Source of the DNA: Brevibacillus thermoruber 423
Lineage (GTDB): Bacteria; Bacillota; Bacilli; Brevibacillales; Brevibacillaceae
Direction of reading: 5' to 3'
NCBI RefSeq assembly: GCF_000454065.1
Contig: NZ_KE695650.1
Location: forward strand, 537,796-601,795
DNA length: 64,000 nucleotides
Position 1 is the first letter of the stretch, and each line of letters starts with the position of its first letter. The notes under the pieces are model-generated. The model did no database searches. It was not told where the DNA came from and saw only the letters and a list, made by a program, of their open reading frames with translations. This document shows, in pieces, positions 9,879 through 18,115 of the stretch. A program made the translations under genes and the position numbers.

Positions 9879-11399
9879 ATGATCTACGCGCAGCCGGGAC
9901 AATCAGGTGCAAAGGTTTCGTTCAAAAAGCGGTACGAAAATTTTATCGGGGGAAAATGGGTTCCGCCGGTAAAAGGGGAGTACTTTGAAAATGTCACGCC
10001 CGTGACGGGACGCGCATTTTGCGAAGTGCCCCGCTCCACGGCGGATGACATCGAACTGGCGCTGGATGCGGCTTACGAGGCAAAAGAGGCGTGGGGGCGC
10101 ACATCGCCGGCGGAGCGGGCGTCCCTCTTGAACAAAATCGCCGACCGCATGGAAGCCAATCTGGAAATGCTGGCTGTAGCGGAAACGTGGGACAACGGCA
10201 AGCCGATTCGCGAGGCGCTGGCAGCCGATCTGCCGCTGGCGATCGACCATTTCCGCTACTTTGCCGGCTGCATCCGGGCCCAGGAGGGAAGCATCAGCCA
10301 GATCGACGACCACACGGTGGCCTACCATTTCCACGAGCCGCTCGGCGTCGTCGGCCAAATCATCCCGTGGAACTTCCCGCTGCTGATGGCCGTATGGAAA
10401 CTGGCTCCGGCGCTCGCGGCGGGCAACTGCGTCGTGTTGAAGCCGGCCGAACAGACGCCCGCGTCCGTTCTGGTCTTCCTCGAACTGGTACAGGACCTCA
10501 TCCCGCCCGGTGTCGTCAACGTGGTCAACGGATTTGGACTGGAAGCCGGCAAACCGCTGGCCACCAGCAGCCGGATCGCCAAAATCGCCTTTACGGGCGA
10601 GACGACAACCGGCCGCCTGATCATGCAGTACGCGTCGCAAAACATCATCCCGGTGATGCTGGAGTTGGGCGGCAAATCGCCGAACATCTTCTTTGAGGAC
10701 GTCTGCGCCAAGGATGACGCGTTTTTCAACAAGGCGGTGGAAGGGTTCGTCATGTTTGCGCTCAACCAGGGCGAGGTCTGCACCTGCCCGTCTCGCGCCT
10801 TCATCCAGGAATCGGTGTACGACCAGTTCATGGAAAAAGCGCTGGCCCGCGTCGCGGCGATCAAGCAGGGCAACCCGCTCGACACGGAGACGATGATCGG
10901 CGCCCAGGCGTCGGCGGAACAGTTGGAAAAGATCCTCTCCTACCTCGACATCGGCAGACAGGAAGGGGCTCAGTGCCTGATTGGCGGCGAACGCAATATC
11001 CTCTCCGGCGACCTGAAAGACGGATATTACGTCAAGCCGACCGTGTTCAAAGGACAAAACAAGATGCGCATCTTCCAGGAAGAGATCTTCGGCCCGGTCG
11101 TCTCCGTGGCCACCTTCCGGAACCAGTCGGAAGCGCTGGAACTGGCCAACGACACGCTGTACGGCCTCGGCGCGGGCGTCTGGACCCGTGACGTGAATCT
11201 GGCGTACCGGATGGGGCGCGAAATCCAGGCCGGCCGCGTCTGGACCAACTGCTACCACGCCTATCCGGCGCACGCCGCGTTTGGCGGGTACAAGGTATCC
11301 GGCATCGGCCGAGAGACGCACAAGATGATGCTCGATCATTATCAGCAGACGAAAAACCTGCTGGTCAGCTACAGCCCGGATGCGCTCGGTTTCTTCTGA
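9879..11399 (+). CDS. Aldehyde dehydrogenase (AldA/ExaC type)
   Basis: 506-residue NAD-dependent aldehyde dehydrogenase, most like the acetaldehyde/chloroacetaldehyde enzymes of ethanol and acetoin catabolism. The cofactor region [20 protein letters not shown], the general-base motif LELGGKSP and the catalytic Cys301 in GEVCTCPSR are present. The C-terminal segment [16 protein letters not shown] matches the ExaC subfamily. GAGGAGG lies about 11 bases before the ATG. It is followed at 33 bases by a DUF779 gene, a pairing that recurs in bacteria and supports this subfamily call. In other species the pair is often sigma-54 controlled; I found no clear sigma-54 site upstream. Confidence 0.92.
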   Translation: MIYAQPGQSGAKVSFKKRYENFIGGKWVPPVKGEYFENVTPVTGRAFCEVPRSTADDIELALDAAYEAKEAWGRTSPAERASLLNKIADRMEANLEMLAVAETWDNGKPIREALAADLPLAIDHFRYFAGCIRAQEGSISQIDDHTVAYHFHEPLGVVGQIIPWNFPLLMAVWKLAPALAAGNCVVLKPAEQTPASVLVFLELVQDLIPPGVVNVVNGFGLEAGKPLATSSRIAKIAFTGETTTGRLIMQYASQNIIPVMLELGGKSPNIFFEDVCAKDDAFFNKAVEGFVMFALNQGEVCTCPSRAFIQESVYDQFMEKALARVAAIKQGNPLDTETMIGAQASAEQLEKILSYLDIGRQEGAQCLIGGERNILSGDLKDGYYVKPTVFKGQNKMRIFQEEIFGPVVSVATFRNQSEALELANDTLYGLGAGVWTRDVNLAYRMGREIQAGRVWTNCYHAYPAHAAFGGYKVSGIGRETHKMMLDHYQQTKNLLVSYSPDALGFF

Positions 11400-11432
11400 T
11401 CGGAACGAAGTCCCGGCGAAAGGAGGAAGCGC

Positions 11433-11807
11433 ATGGGCACAGTGCCGAAAGTGCTGGCTGCGGAAGCGGCGCTGCGGTTGATCGAGCAGCTGAAGGGCAG
11501 GTACGGGCCGCTGTTGTTCCACCAGTCGGGCGGATGCTGCGACGGCAGCTCGCCGATGTGCTATCCGCGCGGAGAATTTCTCATCGGTGAGAACGACGTC
11601 CTGCTGGGCGAAATCGGCGAGACGCCCTTTTACATGAGCGCCGCCCAGTACGCCTACTGGAAGCACACGCAGCTCATCATCGACGTGGTGCCAGGGAGAG
11701 GGGGCATGTTTTCCCTGGAAGGGCCGGAGGGCGTCCGGTTCCTCACCCGCCCGCGGGTGTTTACCGACGAGGAGTACCGCACCTTGAAAGAAACCGGCGC
11801 GCTGTGA
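11433..11807 (+). CDS. DUF779 family protein
   Basis: 124-residue cytosolic protein of the DUF779 family, which accompanies aldehyde dehydrogenases of the preceding type. The hallmark cysteine cluster is HQSGGCCDGSSPMC near residue 30, likely a metal or redox site. FSLEGPEGVRFLTRPRVF closes the domain. Function is not established; the constant pairing suggests a role in assembling or protecting the dehydrogenase. AAAGGAGG precedes the ATG, and a terminator follows. Confidence 0.88.
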   Translation: MGTVPKVLAAEAALRLIEQLKGRYGPLLFHQSGGCCDGSSPMCYPRGEFLIGENDVLLGEIGETPFYMSAAQYAYWKHTQLIIDVVPGRGGMFSLEGPEGVRFLTRPRVFTDEEYRTLKETGAL

Positions 11808-11843
11808 CAAGCGGCGGCGCGGTGCCATTCCATCAGGAAACGG

Positions 11844-11882
11844 GGCATCCCGGAGGATCATCTTCGGGATGCCTCTGTTTTT
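11844..11882 (+). terminator. Terminator between convergent genes
   Basis: Perfect 9-base stem GGCATCCCG/CGGGATGCC with a 12-base loop, then TCTGTTTTT. It ends the aldehyde dehydrogenase operon and lies close to the 3' end of the convergent acetyltransferase. Confidence 0.85.
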
Positions 11883-11895
11883 ACGACGAAAACAC

Positions 11896-12393
11896 TCAGC
11901 GCAGAAAGAGCTGGTAGAACGTGACGTCGTGATAGCCGCCAAACTTGAAGCCGACTTCGCGAAAAACGCCGATCGGCTGAAATCCGAGCTGTACGTGGAG
12001 GTTCACGCTGGCTTCGTTGCCGCTGGTAATGCCGGCCACGATGGTATGATACCCCAGCGTTTGTGCCAGACCGATGAGTTCAGTCATCAACCGTTTGCCG
12101 ATTCCTTTCCCTTGATGATCGCGGTGCACATAGACAGATGATTCCGCTGTTTGGCGATAGGCAGGCTTTTCGCGAAATTTGCTCAAACAAGCGTAGCCAA
12201 CGACGGTCCCGTCCTCATCGGCGACGAGCAAAGGGTATTGGTCATCAAATTTCGCAAACCATTTCCGCCGCTGCTCCAAGGTCTGCTCCTCCAGGTCAAA
12301 CGTGGCAGCGGAAGTGCGCACAACGTAATTGTAGATGTCCAAAAGGGCGGGAAGGTCACATTCGGCTGCCTTTCGTACACGAATCCTTGACAT
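11896..12393 (-). CDS. GNAT N-acetyltransferase, phosphinothricin acetyltransferase family
   Basis: 165-residue GNAT enzyme. The acetyl-CoA loop VYVHRDHQGKGIGKRLM (Q/RxxGxG/A motif) and the C-terminal HVQLGFQPIGVFREVGFKFG segment match the PAT/YwnH/MddA group, which acetylate phosphinothricin, methionine sulfone or related amines. The start MSRIRVRKAAECDLPALLDIYNYV is typical. A GGTGGTGA ribosome site and a sigma-A promoter on the same strand lie upstream. The natural substrate is unknown; methionine sulfoximine/sulfone detoxification is a common role. Confidence 0.88.
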   Translation of the reverse strand: MSRIRVRKAAECDLPALLDIYNYVVRTSAATFDLEEQTLEQRRKWFAKFDDQYPLLVADEDGTVVGYACLSKFREKPAYRQTAESSVYVHRDHQGKGIGKRLMTELIGLAQTLGYHTIVAGITSGNEASVNLHVQLGFQPIGVFREVGFKFGGYHDVTFYQLFLR

Positions 12394-12422
12394 ATGGGTT
12401 CACCACCTGCACATTTGAGGTA

Positions 12423-12452
12423 ATTATATGTGAGGTTTTCTTACATGATCAA
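12423..12452 (-). promoter_or_regulatory. Sigma-A promoter for the GNAT gene
   Basis: On the minus strand TTGATC (12452-12447) is followed after 18 bases by TATAAT (12428-12423), about 30 bases before the start codon. Confidence 0.7.
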
Positions 12453-12526
12453 GGGGTCGCTTCCATTTTTTTTGTGATCACAAGCACAGGGCCGTTTTCC
12501 GTGAACCATTCGTGAAGACGACGTCC

Positions 12527-12555
12527 TTGACACCGGCTCCCCCTGCGGCTAGCAT
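12527..12555 (+). promoter_or_regulatory. Sigma-A promoter for the thioredoxin-like gene
   Basis: TTGACA, a 17-base spacer, and TAGCAT. The expected transcript start near 12562 lies just before the ribosome site of the GTG start at 12598, which supports that start. Confidence 0.7.
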
Positions 12556-12597
12556 GAGAAGACGATTGACTTGACTGTAGAAACGGAGAGAACACCT

Positions 12598-12909
12598 GTG
12601 CGGGAATGGACGAAGACGGAAATGGAATTGCTCGCCAGCCAAACGGACAAACCGGCAGCCGTGTTCGTTTACACGCCGCTGTGCGGCACCTGCAAGCTGG
12701 CCGAGCGCATGCTAACGGTGGTGCAGGAGGCGCTGCCCGGCTTGACGCTGTACCGGGCCAATCTGAACCTCCTGCCCGAACTGGCGGAGATGTGGCGGGT
12801 GACCAGCGTGCCGGCGCTCCTCATCCTCGAGCGGGGGGCCGTCGCCGAACGGCACTACGCGCTTCGCTCGGTTGATTTTTTGTATCATGTGCTCATGCGT
12901 TTTGCCTAG
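12598..12909 (+). CDS. Thioredoxin-like protein
   Basis: 103-residue thioredoxin-fold protein. The active-site motif is CGTC in YTPLCGTCKLAERM, followed by the conserved cis-proline segment VTSVPALLILERG. I chose the GTG at 12598 because GGAGAGA lies 9 bases upstream; an in-frame TTG at 12571 would sit almost on the predicted transcription start. It resembles B. subtilis YtpP/YusE-type proteins. It probably acts as a cytosolic thiol-disulfide exchanger; partners unknown. The LysM hydrolase starts 66 bases downstream. Confidence 0.85.
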   Translation: MREWTKTEMELLASQTDKPAAVFVYTPLCGTCKLAERMLTVVQEALPGLTLYRANLNLLPELAEMWRVTSVPALLILERGAVAERHYALRSVDFLYHVLMRFA

Positions 12910-12975
12910 ACAAACACCTATCTCCCGCGCGTTGCATACATGGAAGAGAGAGACAAAACGCGAAGGAGGAGGCGC

Positions 12976-14259
12976 ATGCAAATTCATGTGGTACAGCAGG
13001 GGCAGACACTGTCAGGCATCGCCCAGGCGTACGACTCATCGGTCGAGGCGATTGCGCGGGCAAACGAGCTCCCCGAGTCCGGCAGGCTTGTCATCGGACA
13101 GGCGCTGGTGATCCCCATTCGGGGCAGCTATTACTGGGTGAGGCAGGGGGATACGCTCTACACCATCGGCCGGCGTTTCGGGATCAGTGCCGCGGAGCTG
13201 GCCCGGGTCAACCAAATCTCACAATTCCGTCCTCTACAGGTGGGAATGCGGCTGTACATTCCGCCGCGCCCGAGACCGGCAGCCGACTTCAATGCCTATG
13301 CCGAGCCGCGCCGGACGGTGCCGCCGGCGTTGGAGGCGGACGTTCGCCGAGCGTCGCCGCATCTCACGTACCTGGCTCCGTTCAGCTTTCGGATCAGGCG
13401 GGATGGCACGCTGTCGCCCCCGCCGCTGAATGACTTTGCGGAGATTGCCCAGGCGAATCGGAACGTCCTGATGCTGGTGGTCACCAACCTGGAGGGGGAA
13501 CGGTTCAGCTCGGAACTGGGCAGCCTGGTGCTGAACGACATGACGGTGCAAAACCGCCTGCTGGACAACATCATCAGTACGTCGCAGCGGCTTGGTTTTG
13601 GCGACATTCACTTCGACATGGAAGCCCTGCCCGCCACCGATCGGGACGCCTATGTCCGCTTTTTGCGCCGCGCCCGCCAGCGGGCGAGCGAAGTGGGGAA
13701 AATGGTCTCCGCCGCTCTGGCGCCCAAGACCAGAGCCGATCAGCCGGGGCTGTGGTACCCCGCCCACGACTACCGGGCGATCGGAGAGATCGTCGACTTT
13801 GTCGTGATCATGACGTACGAATGGGGATACAGCGGCGGTCCGCCCATGCCGGTTTCGCCCATCGGTCCCGTTCGCCGGGTCCTGCAGTACGCCTTGACGG
13901 AAATGCCCGCCAACAAGATCTTGATGGGCCAAAACTTGTACGGGTACGACTGGAGGCTGCCCTACCGCCCCGGAACGACGGCCCGCTCCCTCAGTCCGCA
14001 GGCGGCGGTCGCGCTGGCGCTGGAGAGGAATGTCAACATCCAGTACGATTATCGGGCGCAGGCGCCGTTTTTCGAGTATTCGGACGACGAGCAGAACCGC
14101 CATCGCGTCTGGTTCGAAGACGCCCGTTCGATCCAGGCCAAATTCAACCTGGTCAAGGAACTGGGACTGCGCGGCGTCAGCTACTGGAAGCTGGGGCTGC
14201 CGTTTCCGCAGAACTGGCTGTTGATCGAAGACAATTTTCGCGTGCGCAAGCGAGCGTGA
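12976..14259 (+). CDS. LysM-GH18 spore cortex hydrolase (SleL/YaaH-like)
   Basis: 427-residue protein with two N-terminal LysM modules (residues about 2-45 and 48-92: VVQQGQTLSGIAQAY and WVRQGDTLYTIGRRFG) followed by a glycoside hydrolase 18 barrel. The catalytic strand reads GDIHFDMEALPATDRDAY, keeping the catalytic glutamate and the aspartate two residues before it; the first Asp of the usual DxxDxDxE is not kept. The architecture matches SleL/YaaH, N-acetylglucosaminidases that degrade cortex fragments in germinating spores. There is no signal peptide, as in the spore enzymes. GGAGGAGGCGC precedes the ATG. A terminator follows. Confidence 0.9.
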   Translation: MQIHVVQQGQTLSGIAQAYDSSVEAIARANELPESGRLVIGQALVIPIRGSYYWVRQGDTLYTIGRRFGISAAELARVNQISQFRPLQVGMRLYIPPRPRPAADFNAYAEPRRTVPPALEADVRRASPHLTYLAPFSFRIRRDGTLSPPPLNDFAEIAQANRNVLMLVVTNLEGERFSSELGSLVLNDMTVQNRLLDNIISTSQRLGFGDIHFDMEALPATDRDAYVRFLRRARQRASEVGKMVSAALAPKTRADQPGLWYPAHDYRAIGEIVDFVVIMTYEWGYSGGPPMPVSPIGPVRRVLQYALTEMPANKILMGQNLYGYDWRLPYRPGTTARSLSPQAAVALALERNVNIQYDYRAQAPFFEYSDDEQNRHRVWFEDARSIQAKFNLVKELGLRGVSYWKLGLPFPQNWLLIEDNFRVRKRA

Positions 14260-14275
14260 ACGAAGCGGCGAAACA

Positions 14276-14310
14276 AAAGGCGTACCTCCGAACGGGGTGT
14301 ACGCCTTTTT
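14276..14310 (+). terminator. Terminator after the SleL-like gene
   Basis: AAAGGCGTAC pairs with GTACGCCTTT, followed by T residues. Confidence 0.88.
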
Positions 14311-14363
14311 CTCCGCCTGCCAATCATGGTATGATGGTGCAAAACGGAAGAAGGAGAGAGCCT

Positions 14364-14591
14364 ATGGGAGAATGCAGATTGAATCACAGCGCGGAAGACG
14401 TGCGGGCGAAGCTGGCGGAGCAGACGCCCTACCTGCCCGGAGCGCTGGCTGCCCGCCTGGAAGGGCTGCTCGCAACGCCGCTGTCCCAGGAGACGTTAAA
14501 CGAACTGTTCCACCTGTTGAAAAAATACGATCTCGCTTCGCCGGAGGAACGGGCGGAACGGGAGCAAAAGCTGGCACGTCTGGCCGGCTGA
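14364..14591 (+). CDS. Small hypothetical protein (75 aa)
   Basis: 75-residue helical soluble protein. AAGGAGAGAG is well placed before the ATG. Contains PYLPGALAARLEGLLATPLSQ, then ETLNELFHLLKKYDLASPEE, a repeated helix-loop-helix pattern. I recognise no domain. It is convergent with the DUF2203 gene. Confidence 0.65.
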   Translation: MGECRLNHSAEDVRAKLAEQTPYLPGALAARLEGLLATPLSQETLNELFHLLKKYDLASPEERAEREQKLARLAG

Positions 14592-14633
14592 GAGGAGCCC
14601 ATCCATGAGCGCCGCTTGTCCGCGACCGGCCCG

Positions 14634-15023
14634 CTATTCGCCGATCGGCCTGCGGCCGGCGTACCCTTCGTGAATGCCGTGGTAATGGCTGACTGTCGGC
14701 TCGCCCTGACGCCAGCAGAGCAGCACCTCCTGCCCGTTCAGCACCGAAGGAAAGTCGAACAGGCCGATATCGATATCCTTTACCTGAACGCCTTGTTCGT
14801 GGAGCCGGTTAATGCGCATCTGCGCCTCCAGTTCCATGAATTCCAGGCGGCATTCCAGCGTAAAGACCGTGCCGTCGTCCGGGGGCTGCTGTTTCTTTGC
14901 CTGCTGCAGCTCCTGATAGGTTGCAGCGAATTGGCGCTTGGCCTCCTGCAAAAAGGAAAGCTCTTGGCGTACATACGGCAGCATCCGGTTGGCTTCTTCC
15001 ACCGTGAAATACTTTTTTGCCAA
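14634..15023 (-). CDS. DUF2203 family protein
   Basis: 129-residue protein of the DUF2203 family. KKYFTVEEANRMLPYVRQEL opens it, a long helical hairpin follows, and the conserved C-terminal strand region is VKDIDIGLFDFPSVLNGQEV then LCWRQGEPTVSHYHGIHEG. I chose a TTG start at 15023 because AGGAGGT lies about 9 bases upstream and homologues begin MAKKYF; an in-frame GTG at 15032 sits on the ribosome site. Function unknown; the family is widespread and cytosolic. Confidence 0.82.
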   Translation of the reverse strand: MAKKYFTVEEANRMLPYVRQELSFLQEAKRQFAATYQELQQAKKQQPPDDGTVFTLECRLEFMELEAQMRINRLHEQGVQVKDIDIGLFDFPSVLNGQEVLLCWRQGEPTVSHYHGIHEGYAGRRPIGE

Positions 15024-15120
15024 GCATCCCACCTCCTGGTTCTATTATAGGGAGTACCGCGAGCGGAGGAAATGGACAGAACGCCGGCAGGAAGACAGGA
15101 ACCGGCAGTAAGGAGTGGCT

Positions 15121-16341
15121 ATGAACAACCGATTGTACTATGACGATCCGTATTTGCACACGTTTGAAGCGTGCGTGCTGATGCAGGGGACGGAACCCGA
15201 CGGGACCCCGTACGTGGTGCTGGACCGCACCGCCTTTTACCCGACAGGGGGAGGGCAGCCCTGCGACTGGGGCGAGCTGGACGGCATCCGCGTCATCGAC
15301 GTGGAGGAAGTGGACGGTGACATCCGCCATCGGCTGGAAGCTCCGCTGTCTCAGGAGCGGCAGCGGATCACGGGACAGATCGATTGGCCCAGGCGGTTTG
15401 ACCACATGCAGCAGCACGCCGGGCAGCACATTCTCTCGGCGTCGTTCGTCGAGGCGCTGGGGGCGGAGACCGTCGCCTTTCACCTCGGCAGGGATCACGT
15501 CACCATCGACGTCCGGCTGGACGAACTGTCCGTCGAGCAGGCGGAGCGGGTAGAGGCCCTGGCCAACCGCATCGTGCTGGAAAACCGGCCCATCGAGGCC
15601 CGGTTTGTCACGCAAGCCGAACTGGCCGTCATGCCTCTCCGCAAGCAGCCGACCGTCATCGAGAACATCCGTGTGGTGATCATCCCCGACTTTGACTACA
15701 ACCCCTGCGGCGGCACCCATCCGGCCCGGACCGGCGAAGTGGGGCCGATCAAAATCACAGGCTGGGAGCGGCACCGCGGCAACATCCGGGTAACGTTCCT
15801 CTGCGGCTGGCGGGCGCTCTCCGACTATTCCCGCAAGCATCTGCTGCTGCGCGAGTTGACCCGCACGCTGAACGCCGGCGAGGCGGAGCTGGCCGAGCAG
15901 GCGCAGCGGCTCGTGGCGGAACGGGAGCAGTTGAAAGAGACGCTGGAGGAGAAAGAAAAACGTTTGCTCGAAGGCGAGGCGCAGTCCCTGCTGGCGCAGG
16001 CGGCCCGTCTGTCCGACATGCGGCTGGTCCAGGCCGTTTTGGCCGGTCGAAGCATGCAGCAATTGCAGCAGCTCGCCAGACTGGTAACGACACAGGCAGC
16101 GGACGCGGTCTGCCTGTTCGCGGCGGAGGGAGAAAAGCTGCAGTTCGTGTTCGCCCGCGGCGAGCAGGTGGCGCTGCCGATGAACCAACTGCTGAAGGAT
16201 ACGCTGCCCTTGATCGACGGCAAGGGGGGCGGCAATCCGGCGATGGCCCAGGGAGGGGGCGCGCCGGTCCGTCCTGCGGAAGCGGTGCTGGCCCACGCCC
16301 GCCGGCTGCTGGAGGAATCGATCAGGGTCCAACAGGACTGA
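15121..16341 (+). CDS. Alanyl-tRNA editing protein AlaX-like with DHHA1 domain
   Basis: 406-residue free-standing version of the AlaRS editing module, which hydrolyses Ser-tRNA(Ala) or Gly-tRNA(Ala). Zinc ligands HMQQHAGQHIL and CGGTH are intact, as is FYPTGGGQP in the N-terminal barrel. A coiled coil (residues about 240-300) links to a C-terminal DHHA1 domain (residues about 310-400, with GGGNPAMAQGGG), the tRNA-elbow-binding part of AlaRS. This is the long AlaX type. AAGGAG lies 5 bases before the ATG. It is followed 27 bases later by kapB, a probable cotranscript. Confidence 0.92.
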   Translation: MNNRLYYDDPYLHTFEACVLMQGTEPDGTPYVVLDRTAFYPTGGGQPCDWGELDGIRVIDVEEVDGDIRHRLEAPLSQERQRITGQIDWPRRFDHMQQHAGQHILSASFVEALGAETVAFHLGRDHVTIDVRLDELSVEQAERVEALANRIVLENRPIEARFVTQAELAVMPLRKQPTVIENIRVVIIPDFDYNPCGGTHPARTGEVGPIKITGWERHRGNIRVTFLCGWRALSDYSRKHLLLRELTRTLNAGEAELAEQAQRLVAEREQLKETLEEKEKRLLEGEAQSLLAQAARLSDMRLVQAVLAGRSMQQLQQLARLVTTQAADAVCLFAAEGEKLQFVFARGEQVALPMNQLLKDTLPLIDGKGGGNPAMAQGGGAPVRPAEAVLAHARRLLEESIRVQQD

Positions 16342-16368
16342 CGCTTTTTCAGGAAAGGAGAGAAAGGC

Positions 16369-16755
16369 ATGTCGATCTGGAACACGGGAGACCTGGTCCG
16401 CGTCTCCTACAAGACGGGTGAATACGTAACGGAAGTGCTGGAAGATCACGGGGACAAACTGCTGGTCAAGGTGCTTGCGGTGCTGAAATACCCGACGCAG
16501 GGGGACCTGCACAACCCGTACGAGGTGGATGTGCCGCTGTTTCATCAGCGTCCCGCCCTGTCCTATCAGGAAAAGATCATGGTGCCCAGTCAGACCGTGA
16601 TCCGTTACGGCGGAGCGGTGCCCGACTACAAGGAATCGGTCCGGACCGCTCTGGAGCGGGAGATGGACAAACTGCGCAAGATGGTCACGTGGGCCCAGCG
16701 CTGTCTCGACGAGCTGGAGGCACTGCGCAAGGAGACCTTTACAAACAACGGATAG
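16369..16755 (+). CDS. kapB: Kinase-associated lipoprotein B-like protein KapB
   Basis: 128-residue protein matching KapB of B. subtilis, which is required for KinB to feed the sporulation phosphorelay. The N-terminal barrel shows GDLVRVSYKTGEYVTEVLED and YPTQGDLHNPYEVDVPLFHQ, both family hallmarks, and VPDYKESVRTALE leads into a helical tail. Despite the name no lipobox is visible here. The kinB gene is not next to it. The 3' end overlaps the -35 of the thi promoter. Confidence 0.88.
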   Translation: MSIWNTGDLVRVSYKTGEYVTEVLEDHGDKLLVKVLAVLKYPTQGDLHNPYEVDVPLFHQRPALSYQEKIMVPSQTVIRYGGAVPDYKESVRTALEREMDKLRKMVTWAQRCLDELEALRKETFTNNG

Positions 16756-16766
16756 CGTGCTACTGT
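16738..16766 (+). promoter_or_regulatory. Promoter of the thi operon
   Basis: TTTACA, 17 bases, TACTGT, located about 35 bases upstream of the TPP aptamer and overlapping the end of kapB. Confidence 0.6.
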
Positions 16767-16802
16767 AGTAGTCAAGCAAGCAAAACCGCATAGCGCAATA
16801 CC

Positions 16803-16890
16803 AAACGGGAGCCGAGCATAGTCGGCTGAGATTGTAACGAATGTGTTACTGACCGTTGAACCTGACCTGGGTCATGCCAGCGGAGGAAGA
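16803..16890 (+). promoter_or_regulatory. TPP riboswitch (THI element)
   Basis: Contains the signature segments of the thiamine pyrophosphate aptamer: ACGGGAGCC, GTCGGCTGAGATTG, GACCGTTGAACCTGACCTGG, and ATGCCAGCGGAGGAAG. The aptamer senses TPP and reduces expression of the thi genes downstream. Two intrinsic terminators follow it before thiS, which argues for transcriptional control. Confidence 0.95.
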
Positions 16891-16971
16891 GGTATCGGCT
16901 GCATCAACGCACTGTCGTGATTCCGTGCCGCGTCACGCGCGCCGGAGTGCGACCACTGCACATGCGCAACC

Positions 16972-16999
16972 AAAACCATCCGTGGCGGATGGTTTTTTT
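16972..16999 (+). terminator. First terminator after the TPP riboswitch
   Basis: AAAACCATCCG pairs with CGGATGGTTTT around a TGG loop, followed by a T run. Position fits a riboswitch-controlled terminator. Confidence 0.85.
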
Positions 17000-17026
17000 G
17001 TTTGCCGTCCGCCCGATATCCGTGCG

Positions 17027-17075
17027 AACGGCTTCTTCTGTCTGGGGTTCGGTCAGGCAGGGAAGCCGTTTTTTT
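17027..17075 (+). terminator. Second terminator before thiS
   Basis: AACGGCTTC pairs with GAAGCCGTT around a 26-base loop, with a T run directly after. It lies between the first terminator and the thiS ribosome site. Confidence 0.75.
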
Positions 17076-17136
17076 ACGGCAGGAAGGCGACAGGCGGCCG
17101 GCCATTCCCGGCGGCGCTGACAAAAGGAGGGGGAAC

Positions 17137-17340
17137 ATGCTGGTACAGTTGAACGGCAAGCGCGTGGAGCTGGACGACGAGGTCAATACCGTCCGGGCCC
17201 TGCTTCTGTCCTACCAACTGCAGGAGAAAATCGTGGTCGTCGAGCGCAACGGCGAGATTGTCGACCGCGCCCGTTATGAATCCACGCCGGTCGCGGACGG
17301 CGATCGGATCGAAATCGTTCACTTTGTCGGAGGAGGCTGA
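17137..17340 (+). CDS. thiS: Sulfur carrier protein ThiS
   Basis: 67-residue ubiquitin-like sulfur carrier for the thiazole half of thiamine. It ends in VHFVGGG, giving the C-terminal Gly-Gly that is thiocarboxylated. The segment [17 protein letters not shown] is typical. AAAGGAGGGGG precedes the ATG. The activating adenylyltransferase ThiF and the glycine oxidase ThiO are not in this operon and must be supplied from elsewhere. Confidence 0.95.
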   Translation: MLVQLNGKRVELDDEVNTVRALLLSYQLQEKIVVVERNGEIVDRARYESTPVADGDRIEIVHFVGGG

Positions 17341-17341
17341 C

Positions 17342-18115
17342 ATGATGGATACATTAAAAATTGGACCGTATGAGTTTCGTTCCCGCCTCTTGCTGGGAAC
17401 CGGCAAATTTCCCGATCTGGACACGCAGAGCCAGGCGGTGGCCGTATCGGAAGCGGAGATTCTCACCTTTGCCGTGCGCCGGCTCAATTTGGAAAATCCG
17501 CACGAGCCCAATTTTTTGGAACGTTTGGATTTGAAAAAATTCACCCTGCTGCCCAACACGGCCGGCGCTTACACGGCCGAGGAGGCGGTGCGGATCGCCC
17601 GGCTGGCCAAGGCGTCGGGGCTGTGCGACATGATCAAGGTGGAAGTGATCGGCGATCCCAAGACGCTTCTGCCCGATCCGATCGGCACGTTGGAGGCCTC
17701 CCGCATCCTGGTGGAAGAAGGCTTTATCGTGCTGACCTACACCAACGACGACCCGATTCTCGCCAAACGGCTGCAGGAAGTGGGCGTGCACGCGGTCATG
17801 CCGGGGGCGTCGCCGATCGGTTCCGGCCAAGGGATACTCAATGAGCACAACCTGCGCTTCATCATCGAAGACGCCAAGGTTCCGGTGATCGTGGACGCGG
17901 GCATCGGGTCGCCGGCCGACTGCGCCAAGGCGATGGAGTTGGGCGCGGACGGCGTCCTGCTGAACACGGCGGTGGCGCTGGCGGACAACCCGGTGCTGAT
18001 GGCCGAAGCGATGAAACTGGCCGTGGAGGCGGGGCGCAAGGGCTTCCTCGCCGGGCGCATCCCGAAAAAGCGCTACGCCTCGGCCAGCAGTCCGACAGAA
18101 GGGATGATTGAATAA
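17342..18115 (+). CDS. thiG: Thiazole synthase ThiG
   Basis: 257-residue TIM-barrel enzyme forming the thiazole ring from 1-deoxyxylulose 5-phosphate, dehydroglycine and ThiS thiocarboxylate. The Schiff-base lysine is Lys99 in [43 protein letters not shown] and the phosphate-binding [18 protein letters not shown] and VLLNTAVA are all present. It starts 1 base after the thiS stop, so translation is coupled. Confidence 0.97.
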   Translation: MMDTLKIGPYEFRSRLLLGTGKFPDLDTQSQAVAVSEAEILTFAVRRLNLENPHEPNFLERLDLKKFTLLPNTAGAYTAEEAVRIARLAKASGLCDMIKVEVIGDPKTLLPDPIGTLEASRILVEEGFIVLTYTNDDPILAKRLQEVGVHAVMPGASPIGSGQGILNEHNLRFIIEDAKVPVIVDAGIGSPADCAKAMELGADGVLLNTAVALADNPVLMAEAMKLAVEAGRKGFLAGRIPKKRYASASSPTEGMIE

